Source: CAZTUH01 sp964620485
GTDB lineage: Bacteria; Pseudomonadota; Gammaproteobacteria; Burkholderiales; Burkholderiaceae_B
Assembly (NCBI GenBank): GCA_964620485.1
Contig: CAZUGU010000007.1
Span: 22,188-86,187, forward strand
Length of the DNA: 64,000 bases
Reading direction: 5' to 3'
The notes below the pieces were generated by a model, which saw only the letters and a program-made list of their open reading frames with translations, did not search any database and was not told the DNA's origin. How positions within the stretch are numbered: position 1 is the stretch's first letter; the number at the start of each line of letters is the position of its first letter. Shown here one piece after another: positions 57,217 through 64,000 of the stretch. The position numbers and the translations under genes were made by a program.

Positions 57217-58605
57217 ATGTTCAATAATTTAACTCAACGTTTATCACTTATTGTAAAAACTTTGCGTGGGAAAACACGACTAACCGAAGAAAATACTAAA
57301 GAAATATTGCGTGAAGTACGAATGGCTTTTTTAGAAGCTGATGTAGCACTGCCTGTAGTACAGGATTTTATTTTACGAATTAAAAACAAAGCACTAGGTA
57401 TAGAAGTAATTGAAAGCCTAAATCCATGTCAAACACTAATTGGTTTTGTTCATCAGGAATTAACGACCTTGATGGGAAGTAACTTTGGCGAATACTCAAA
57501 CGAACTTTGCTTAGCTACACAATCACCTGCTGTAATTTTAATGGCAGGACTACAAGGAACTGGTAAAACAACTACTGCTGCTAAAATAGCTTATTGGCTT
57601 ACACATGGTTATCACAAGCGATATGGTCGAAAAACCGGTAAAAAGAAAGTTCTAACTGCAAGTGCCGATATATATCGGCCTGCAGCAATCGAACAACTTA
57701 ATGAAATAGCAAAAAAATTAGGAATTGATTTCTTTTCAGATAATTCTTGTAAAAAACCAGAGGATATTGCTAGAGGTGCTTTAAACTATGCCAGTTATCA
57801 TTGTTATGATGTACTCATTTTTGATACAGCTGGTCGTTTGGGTATTAATAATTTTATGATGAATGAAATTCGTTTATTGCATAACTTATTAAAACCTATT
57901 GAAACATTATTTATAGTCGATGCTATGCAAGGACAAGATTCGATTAATGTTGCTAAACAATTTATAAAATATATACCATTAACTGGTATCGTACTTACAA
58001 AAGTAGATGGAGATACTCGTGGCGGTGCAGCACTTTCTGTATGTCATATAATTAATAAGCCATTAAAGTTCATTGGAACGTCAGAAAAATTTGATGGGTT
58101 AGAAGTATTTTATCCTGATCGTATGGCCAGACGAATATTGGGTATGGGAGATGTTATATCTCTAGTTGAGCAAGCTCAATCTAGTATTGATAATACTACA
58201 GCTAAAAATCTTAAAGAAAAAATTGAATCAGGTAATGTTTTTGATTTAAATGATTTCCAACATCAATTAGAAAGTATTAAGAAGTTTGGTGGTTTAAATA
58301 GCTTAATTGAAAAACTACCAATGCAATTGCAACAAAAAAATAAAAAATTTCAATATAACAATTTAACAAAAAAACAATTATCTCGCATTGAAGGTATACT
58401 GAATTCTATGACTCCTTGCGAACGTACGACACCTGAATTAATTAAAGCAAAACGTAAGAGACGAATTGCATTTGGATCTGGTGTATCAATTCAAGAAGTG
58501 AATCGATTATTAGTTCAATTTACAGAAATGAAAAAAATGGTAAAACAAATGAAAACCGGCGGTATGAAAAATATTATGCGAACTATTAGCAGTTTCATTA
58601 AATGA
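57217..58605 (+). CDS. ffh: Signal recognition particle protein Ffh
   Basis: SRP GTPase that binds signal anchors on ribosomes with 4.5S RNA and targets them to FtsY. The N domain begins MFNNLTQRLSLIVKTLRGK. G-domain motifs are GLQGTGKT (111-118), DTAGRLG and TKVDGDTRGG. A methionine-rich M domain with MKKMVKQMKTGGMKNIMR closes the protein. I start at ATG 57217; the longer frame begins at a TTG. It is 462 aa, complete. Confidence 0.97.
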   Translation: MFNNLTQRLSLIVKTLRGKTRLTEENTKEILREVRMAFLEADVALPVVQDFILRIKNKALGIEVIESLNPCQTLIGFVHQELTTLMGSNFGEYSNELCLATQSPAVILMAGLQGTGKTTTAAKIAYWLTHGYHKRYGRKTGKKKVLTASADIYRPAAIEQLNEIAKKLGIDFFSDNSCKKPEDIARGALNYASYHCYDVLIFDTAGRLGINNFMMNEIRLLHNLLKPIETLFIVDAMQGQDSINVAKQFIKYIPLTGIVLTKVDGDTRGGAALSVCHIINKPLKFIGTSEKFDGLEVFYPDRMARRILGMGDVISLVEQAQSSIDNTTAKNLKEKIESGNVFDLNDFQHQLESIKKFGGLNSLIEKLPMQLQQKNKKFQYNNLTKKQLSRIEGILNSMTPCERTTPELIKAKRKRRIAFGSGVSIQEVNRLLVQFTEMKKMVKQMKTGGMKNIMRTISSFIK

Positions 58606-58948
58606 ATTAGACTAAATATAAATAAATTGAAGCAAATTTTCCGGATATTTATTTTTTATTTAGATATTTTTTAGTTGTAATTTCAAAGTTATCGACCAAT
58701 AATCATTATTCTATTAATTTTACTAATCATTACAAACTGCAATTACAATTTTTATAAAATCATTGTCTCTAAAAATCGTCTTGTTATTGTAAGATTTCGG
58801 AACAATCTTTTCATTATGTTCTACTGCTAATTTTTTGTTTTTCCTAGAATTTTAAGAAATTCAGAAGTTGTAATCTCTAAAGGAAATTCTCTGCTTTTCC
58901 ATTCGTTATGATTCTCATAATCTATAATAATTTTTCTAAAATTAATCT
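58606..58948. other. ffh-trmB convergent intergenic region
   Basis: About 340 bases. A minus-strand open stretch around 58830-58925 translates as DYENHNEWKSREFPLEI followed by TTSEFLKILGKTKN. It looks protein-like but is short and I cannot assign it. No terminator hairpin is clear. Confidence 0.4.
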
Positions 58949-59617
58949 TTAAATAACACGATTAAAAATTATGTCCCAAATATTATGACCCAATTGTAGA
59001 CCTCTTTTCTCAAATTTAGTCACTGGCCTATAATTAGGTCCAATATTACATCCAGATAATAGATATAATAATAAAGGATCCTTATTTAGGATTTTAATCA
59101 TTTGTTCTGCGTAATTTTCCCAATCTGTTGCACAATGAATATAACCACCACGAACAATTCGATTAGATAATAAATTAATAAAAGGTATTTGAATTAAACG
59201 ACGCTTATGATGTCTATTTTTCGGCCATGGATCTGGGAAAAAAATATGAACTCCCATCAGAGAATTTATAGGAATCATATCACGAATTACTTCTATAGCA
59301 TCATGCCAAATAATACGTAAATTAGTAATTTTTTCATTCTCAATTTTTTGTAATAGCGAACCTACGCCTGCATCAAAAACTTCAATACCAATAAAATCAT
59401 AATTAGGAAAATTAATGGCAATTTCTCGTGTTGCATCCCCCATACCAAACCCAATTTCCAAAATAATAGGTGCTTGACGACCAAATATTTTTTTCATGTC
59501 TATCAAATTTCTTTGATAAAGAATAGACCACTTTTCAAGTGATATATCCAATGCATTACGCTGTCCATTGGTAATACGACTTCGATGAACAAAACTGCGA
59601 TTATAATGTGAATAAAT
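58949..59617 (-). CDS. trmB: tRNA (guanine-N7-)-methyltransferase, apparent ATT start
   Basis: SAM-dependent methylation of G46 in tRNA variable loops. SAM site LEIGFGMGDATREIA, then VFDAGVGSLLQKIE, VHIFFPDPWPKNRHHKRRL and CATDWENYAEQM are the family motifs. The conserved N-terminal SFVHRSRITNGQRNAL is encoded upstream of the first TTG (59551), and no ATG, GTG or TTG precedes it before a stop at 59627-59629. An ATT at 59617 lies 7 bases after AAGG, so I propose it as start (222 aa, normal length). The alternative is TTG 59551, with loss of a conserved segment, or a sequencing error. Confidence 0.85.
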   Translation of the reverse strand: MYSHYNRSFVHRSRITNGQRNALDISLEKWSILYQRNLIDMKKIFGRQAPIILEIGFGMGDATREIAINFPNYDFIGIEVFDAGVGSLLQKIENEKITNLRIIWHDAIEVIRDMIPINSLMGVHIFFPDPWPKNRHHKRRLIQIPFINLLSNRIVRGGYIHCATDWENYAEQMIKILNKDPLLLYLLSGCNIGPNYRPVTKFEKRGLQLGHNIWDIIFNRVI

Positions 59618-60024
59618 TGAAGTGCCTTAAAGATTATGAAATATGAATAATATAAATTTATAAATTAGCCGGATGATTTTTTTAGACTATAATTACAATT
59701 ATAGAATATCGAAATACATCTGTAAATAAACTATTTTGATTTTACATTTGAAGTTTATTTTTTGTAAAGAAATATGGATATCTAAAAAATTTTTAGCAAA
59801 ATTTAAATTGACCCTATAAGATTAAAATCTTATTAATAATATAATTCTGTATTTATCTTCAAAACTATTAAATAGTTAACTATATACAATTAATATTTAA
59901 TATCTATAAGCTAATATAATCTCATTAAATTCGTAAGATAATATTATTATAATCTATAATTTTTACCAATTTAAAATTATTTACCACTCTAATAAGAGTC
60001 TTTAAATTTATTTTAAAGAAAAGG

Positions 60025-60072
60025 TCTATATTAAATATCAGATGTAAAAGATCTATATTAAATATCAGATGT
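60025..60072. repeat. 21-bp direct repeat upstream of recA
   Basis: TCTATATTAAATATCAGATGT occurs at 60025-60045 and again at 60052-60072 (period 27; the last base of the unit is the twenty-first). It directly precedes the recA palindrome. Confidence 0.9.
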
Positions 60073-60077
60073 TATTC

Positions 60078-60147
60078 TGAACTATTTTACTGTAATTAGA
60101 TAGTTTCAGATATATCTGAAACTATCTAATTACAGTAAAATAGTTCA
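60078..60147. repeat. 70-bp perfect palindrome upstream of recA
   Basis: Bases 60078-60112 and 60113-60147 are exact reverse complements, 35 bp per arm with no spacer, centred on CAGATA/TATCTG. It ends 36 bases before the chosen recA start. The arms contain TACTGT/ACAGTA but at a spacing far too wide for a LexA site. It lies between divergent genes. Confidence 0.96.
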
Positions 60148-60183
60148 TTTAGTATCAGTTTGATTTAATTAATGGGATTTTTT

Positions 60184-61221
60184 ATGAATAGCAAAACAAA
60201 TGATGCTATTGTGTCAGAAAAAAATAAAGCACTAGCTATCGTACTGTCTCAAATTGAGAAACAATTTGGGAAAGGTTCAATTATGCGTTATGGTGATAAT
60301 GAAGTGAAACATGATATTCAAGTTGTTTCAACCGGCTCACTCGGTTTAGATATTGCTTTAGGTGTTGGTGGCTTGCCACGTGGAAGAGTAATTGAAATTT
60401 ATGGCCCTGAGTCATCTGGTAAAACAACACTATCTTTACAAGTAATTTCAGAAATGCAAAAAATTGGCGGGGTTTGTGCATTTATTGATGCAGAGCATGC
60501 ATTAGATGTACAGTATGCTTCAAAATTAGGCATTAATTTAACTGATCTATTAATATCCCAACCAGATAATGGTGAACAAGCATTAGAAATTACTGATGCA
60601 TTAGTACGTTCAGGTTCAGTTGATTTAATTGTTATTGATTCTGTTGCTGCTTTAGTTCCAAAAGCTGAGATTGAAGGAGATATGGGTGAATCATTACCAG
60701 GATTACAAGCACGACTTATGAGTCAAGCATTACGTAAGCTTACTGCAACAATTAAAAGAACAAATTGTATGGTAGTTTTTATCAATCAGATTCGTATGAA
60801 AATCGGTATTATATTTGGAAATCCAGAAACTACAACAGGTGGTAATGCGCTTAAATTTTATGCATCTGTTCGTCTAGATATTCGCAGAATTGGTTCCATT
60901 AAAAAAGGTGATGAAATTTCCGGTAATGAAACTCGTGTTAAAGTTGTAAAGAATAAAGTAGCACCTCCATTTAAATATGCTGAGTTTGACATTATGTATG
61001 GTCTAGGTATTTCTCGTGAAAGTGAAGTTATTAACTTAGGACTTCTAACAAATTGTATTGATAAAGCTGGTACTTGGTATAGTTATAATGGAACTCGCAT
61101 TGGTCAAGGTAGAGAGAATGTACGTGAGTTTTTAAAAGAACATAAAGAAATTATCGATGAAATTGAAAATAAAATTCGTACTAATTTTGGAATAAAAAAC
61201 AATTTATTAACTGATATATAA
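60184..61221 (+). CDS. recA: Recombinase RecA
   Basis: ATP-dependent strand exchange protein. Walker A GPESSGKT is at residues 74-81, Walker B in LIVIDSVAALVPK, DNA-binding loop 1 in EIEGDMGESLPGLQARLMS, and loop 2 around FGNPETTTGGNALKFYASVR. I prefer ATG 60184 (MNSKTND...), which aligns with the usual betaproteobacterial start, over 60172; the GGGA at 60175-60178 could then serve as ribosome binding site. It is 345 aa, intact. recX, usually next, is absent. Confidence 0.97.
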   Translation: MNSKTNDAIVSEKNKALAIVLSQIEKQFGKGSIMRYGDNEVKHDIQVVSTGSLGLDIALGVGGLPRGRVIEIYGPESSGKTTLSLQVISEMQKIGGVCAFIDAEHALDVQYASKLGINLTDLLISQPDNGEQALEITDALVRSGSVDLIVIDSVAALVPKAEIEGDMGESLPGLQARLMSQALRKLTATIKRTNCMVVFINQIRMKIGIIFGNPETTTGGNALKFYASVRLDIRRIGSIKKGDEISGNETRVKVVKNKVAPPFKYAEFDIMYGLGISRESEVINLGLLTNCIDKAGTWYSYNGTRIGQGRENVREFLKEHKEIIDEIENKIRTNFGIKNNLLTDI

Positions 61222-61817
61222 TTTGTATTTATTTATATCTTAATAAAATAGTCAAAATTATTTAACTTTAATATATCTAAACTAAATCAATACTTGTTTT
61301 TTAATGACAGTGATATACAATGCAAATTTTTACTTAATTCGAGAAATTAATAAAATGTAAAATAATGGGTGGATAGTTTAGATCAATATTCGAATCTGTT
61401 TGAAATGCTTTAAAATATATCTAATCTTACAAAAATCTATAATTTTTCCATATAAATATATTCTTGAATAAGATAAATAAGATATATAATTAAGCTATGT
61501 ATCTTATATTAATTCATCCTTAGGAATAAATTTTTTCTAGTAGAAAAAGACTTTCTAAGTTAGACTCAGGAAATAGGTCTCGTGTGAGCATTTTCTTTAT
61601 TTATCATTAATTTCTATATAATTTGAAAGAATTAATTAAGATTGTCTTTATATGAATATTTCAATAAATCGATCAAAAATTTTTTATTTAAAGAATGAAC
61701 GAGCCTAAATTTTAGAAATTAATCCTTATTAAATATAATATTAATTATAAAGTTGTATTATATATTTTTTCTGAGCAAAGTTTATTTTTTAGCTAGTTTT
61801 ATTAGAATGGACAATAA
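61222..61817. other. Gene-free gap between recA and sucC
   Basis: About 600 bases at the place where relatives carry recX. A plus-strand stretch near 61535-61600 reads SSRKRLSKLDSGNRSRVSIF and is faintly RecX-like, but I would not call it. The sucC promoter should lie near its right end. Confidence 0.45.
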
Positions 61818-62981
61818 ATGAAAATTCATGAATATCAAGGCAAGGAGTTGCTTAAAAATTTTGGTGTAACTGTACCTCGAGGTATCCCTGCTTTTTCTGT
61901 AAACGAGGCTGTAACTGCTGCTGTAAAACTCGGTGGTTCAACTTGGGTTGTAAAGGCACAAATTCATGCAGGGGGTCGCGGTAAAGGTGGTGGAGTAAAG
62001 CTGGCTCATTCTATTGATGAAGTTCGAAAGATTTCGGAAGAGCTTTTAGGTATGCAATTAATTACATATCAGACTAGTTCAAATGGACAGAAAGTTTGCC
62101 GATTACTAATTGAAGAAGGAATTAGCATTAAACAAGAATATTATATTGCAATACTTATTGATCGTAATTTACAAAAAATTTGTATCATGGCATCCAATGA
62201 AGGTGGTATGGATATCGAACAGATTGGTCTTGAATCACCTGAAAAAATTCATAAAATTTTTGTTGATCCAGTTCATGGTTTAGAAAATATAGAAATAGAA
62301 AAATTAGTTGTTAGAATTGAAATTCCAGATTTATTAATCGATAAAGCAGTAATTGAGATACAAAATTTGTATAGAACTTTCTGGGAAACTGATGCTTCTT
62401 TGTTAGAAATCAATCCATTTGTTTTGACAAATGATAATCGTTTGATTTCTCTAGATACAAAACTAAATTTTGATTCCAATGCATTATTTCGTCATCCATC
62501 AATTTTTGCATATCGTGATCTCAACGAAGAAGATCCTGCTGAAATTAAAGCTAGTAATTCTGACTTATCCTATATTCAATTAAATGGGGATATAGGTTGT
62601 TTAGTTAACGGTGCTGGCTTAGCTATGGCAACCATGGATACGATAAAACTTTTTAATGGTGAGCCTGCTAATTTTCTAGATGTTGGCGGTGGCGCAACAG
62701 TTCAAAAAGTAACAGATGCTTTTCAAATTATGTTAGAGAATAAAGATATTAAAGCAATTTTAGTTAATATCTTCGGTGGTATCATGCGCTGTGATGTAAT
62801 TGCTGAAGGATTGCTAACGGCATGTAAAAATTTAAATCTAAATGTACCTTTAGTTGTTCGTATGAAAGGTACTAATGAAACGCTTGGAAAAGATATGCTT
62901 TCTAAATCTGGATTGCCTATTATTAGTGCTGATACTATGTCTGAAGCTGCTTCTCTAGTTGTTACTGCTGCTAGAAAATAA
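61818..62981 (+). CDS. sucC: Succinyl-CoA synthetase beta subunit
   Basis: ATP-grasp subunit that, with SucD, converts succinyl-CoA to succinate with ATP or GTP formation. MKIHEYQGKELLKNFGVTVP, VVKAQIHAGGRGKGGGVK, LEINPFVLT and the C-terminal LVNGAGLAMATMDTI and NIFGGIMRCDVIAEG are diagnostic. It is 387 aa, one residue from the usual 388. It is 20 bases upstream of sucD. With sucAB-lpdA at the other end of the window it completes the 2-oxoglutarate to succinate branch. Confidence 0.98.
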   Translation: MKIHEYQGKELLKNFGVTVPRGIPAFSVNEAVTAAVKLGGSTWVVKAQIHAGGRGKGGGVKLAHSIDEVRKISEELLGMQLITYQTSSNGQKVCRLLIEEGISIKQEYYIAILIDRNLQKICIMASNEGGMDIEQIGLESPEKIHKIFVDPVHGLENIEIEKLVVRIEIPDLLIDKAVIEIQNLYRTFWETDASLLEINPFVLTNDNRLISLDTKLNFDSNALFRHPSIFAYRDLNEEDPAEIKASNSDLSYIQLNGDIGCLVNGAGLAMATMDTIKLFNGEPANFLDVGGGATVQKVTDAFQIMLENKDIKAILVNIFGGIMRCDVIAEGLLTACKNLNLNVPLVVRMKGTNETLGKDMLSKSGLPIISADTMSEAASLVVTAARK

Positions 62982-63001
62982 ACCATTCAGGAATTTTACA
63001 A

Positions 63002-63883
63002 ATGTCAATTTTGATTAATAAAAATACTAAAGTGATTACTCAGGGTATTACCGGTAAAACTGCACAATTCCACACGCGACTTTGTCGAGAATATGCAAAT
63101 GGTAGAGAAGCTTTTGTCGCAGGTGTAAATCCTAAAAAAGCTGGTAAATATTTTGATGATATATTTATTTTTGGTTCTGTAAAAGAAGCAAAAATAAATA
63201 CAGGTGCAACTGTATCAGTAATTTATGTACCACCATCATTTGCTGCAGAAGCTATTTGGGAAGCAGTTGATGCTGAGTTAGATCTAGTAATCTGTATTAC
63301 AGAAGGTATTCCAGTTCGTGATATGCTTGAAATTAGAAATCGTATGATTGCTAAAAACAGTAAAACCTTATTATTAGGTCCTAATTGTCCTGGATTAATT
63401 ACTCCTGATGAAATTAAGATAGGTATTATGCCAGGTCATGTTCATCGAAAAGGTAGAATTGGTGTAGTAAGTCGCTCTGGTACTTTAACATATGAAGCAG
63501 TTTCACAAATTACTGAATTAGGACTAGGTCAATCTAGTGCTATTGGAATTGGCGGTGATCCAATTAATGGTTTAAAACATATTGATATATTAAAATTATT
63601 TAATAAAGACTCAGATACTGATGCAGTTGTTATGATTGGCGAAATTGGTGGATCTGACGAAGAAAATGCTGCATTATGGGTAAAAGATAATATGACAAAA
63701 CCAGTAATTGGTTTTATCGCTGGTATAACTGCTCCAGCAGGAAAACGCATGGGTCATGCTGGTGCATTAATATCTGGTGGGACAGATACTGCAGAATCAA
63801 AAATTAAAGTTATGGAAGAATGCGGTATTAAAATAACTCGAAATCCATCTGAGATAGGTAATCTGCTTAAAACAGTATTATAA
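63002..63883 (+). CDS. sucD: Succinyl-CoA synthetase alpha subunit
   Basis: CoA-binding subunit with the phosphohistidine intermediate H252 in GKRMGHAGALISGG. The N-terminal ITQGITGKTAQFHTR binds CoA, and LLGPNCPGLITPDE is conserved. At 293 aa it is complete. It is cotranscribed with sucC and ends 14 bases before a 68-bp palindrome that should terminate it. Confidence 0.98.
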   Translation: MSILINKNTKVITQGITGKTAQFHTRLCREYANGREAFVAGVNPKKAGKYFDDIFIFGSVKEAKINTGATVSVIYVPPSFAAEAIWEAVDAELDLVICITEGIPVRDMLEIRNRMIAKNSKTLLLGPNCPGLITPDEIKIGIMPGHVHRKGRIGVVSRSGTLTYEAVSQITELGLGQSSAIGIGGDPINGLKHIDILKLFNKDSDTDAVVMIGEIGGSDEENAALWVKDNMTKPVIGFIAGITAPAGKRMGHAGALISGGTDTAESKIKVMEECGIKITRNPSEIGNLLKTVL

Positions 63884-63897
63884 GATAATTATTTAGA

Positions 63898-63965
63898 ATT
63901 CTAACTTATTCACCCATAAAAAAACCACCCTAGGGTGGTTTTTTTATGGGTGAATAAGTTAGAAT
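63898..63965. terminator. 68-bp palindromic bidirectional terminator
   Basis: Perfect 34-bp arms (63898-63931 and 63932-63965). The core is a 7-base A run, ACCACCCTAGGGTGGT, and a 7-base T run, the classic form of an intrinsic terminator active both ways. It lies between the convergent sucD and the porin end. Confidence 0.92.
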
Positions 63966-63976
63966 AATAACTACAA

Positions 63977-64000
63977 TTAGAAACGGTGTTGAACACCAAG
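63977..64000 (-). CDS. C-terminal end of a porin (partial)
   Basis: On the minus strand the last bases of the window read LGVQHRF followed by TAA. Trimeric porins of Burkholderiales typically end in VGLRHRF-like sequences with the terminal Phe that the BAM complex recognises. Only seven codons are visible, so the call rests on this signature, on the convergent terminator, and on the retained bamD and bamE. Confidence 0.6.
   Translation of the reverse strand, partial: LGVQHRF

Larger units (their letters stand above)
59618..60183. other. trmB-recA divergent intergenic region
   Basis: About 565 bases holding the 27-base-period direct repeat and the 70-bp palindrome listed separately. I see no gene and no LexA box (CTGT-N8-ACAG). 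Confidence 0.55.

Noticed and set aside
58830..58925. Protein-like minus-strand stretch DYENHNEWKSREFPLEI
   Set aside because: No family could be assigned and no start signal is seen; kept only as a note in the gap description.
59618..59830. thiG relic upstream of trmB
   Set aside because: A minus-strand KKIIRLIYK is vaguely like the ThiG C-terminus but far too short to support a call.
60078..60147. LexA (SOS) operator in the recA palindrome
   Set aside because: TACTGT and ACAGTA are present but lie about 40 bases apart rather than 8, so this is not a LexA box.

Overview
The window is AT-rich, reduced bacterial DNA. Its gene content, gene order and protein sequences fit a betaproteobacterium of the Burkholderiales. 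Pointers are the DUF3460 protein after dnaJ, the rplM-rpsI-argC-erpA order, glyA next to an nrdR relic and ribD-ribE, and a porin C-terminus ending HRF. Long non-coding gaps, decayed genes, no insertion sequences, phage genes or CRISPR, and retention of core pathways point to a long-established endosymbiont. An Alcaligenaceae symbiont of the Kinetoplastibacterium type is my best guess; this is inference from recall of gene order, not a database result.

Layout. 1-5.9 kb: 2-oxoglutarate dehydrogenase (sucA, 5' cut, sucB, lpdA) and trpS. 6-8 kb: bamD and rluD divergent, then a 42-residue basic ORF. 8.1-16.2 kb: a leftward block minE-minD-minC-glnS-ruvB-ruvA-ruvC-purH. 16.4-20.9 kb: ubiH-like, pepP, a zinc-finger protein, a thioredoxin-like gene built on a long inverted repeat, and pyrD. 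21.1-25 kb: tRNA-Cys, tRNA-Gly, dapB, bamE, an empty gap, nadK. 25.2-32.3 kb: hemH, grpE, dnaK with a near-perfect sigma-32 promoter, dnaJ, DUF3460, a thiE pseudogene, rubredoxin, ruvX. 32.4-44.9 kb: apaH, a possible mtgA relic, aroE, aroQ, accB-accC, yggT, nrdB-nrdA, gltX. 46-55.8 kb: pmbA, rplM-rpsI-argC-erpA, tyrS, glyA, an nrdR pseudogene, ribD-ribE. 55.8-64 kb: tRNA-Ser, tRNA-Leu, ffh, trmB with an apparent ATT start, recA, sucC-sucD, and the last codons of a porin on the minus strand.

Together the genes cover the 2-oxoglutarate-to-succinate part of the TCA cycle, steps towards aromatic amino acids, lysine/DAP, arginine, riboflavin, purines, pyrimidines, heme, fatty acids and ubiquinone, plus four aminoacyl-tRNA synthetases, chaperones, recombination, division-site placement and outer-membrane assembly. 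This is the profile of a symbiont that still makes nutrients and keeps a Gram-negative envelope.

I found no new defence or mobile system. The most unusual signals are a set of very long, perfect inverted repeats: 70 bp just upstream of recA, 68 bp after sucD, 50 bp between aroE and aroQ, and two 38-bp arms inside the thioredoxin-like gene. I also found gene relics readable only by translating broken frames (thiE, nrdR, perhaps mtgA), and signs that transcriptional regulators were lost while their targets were kept.
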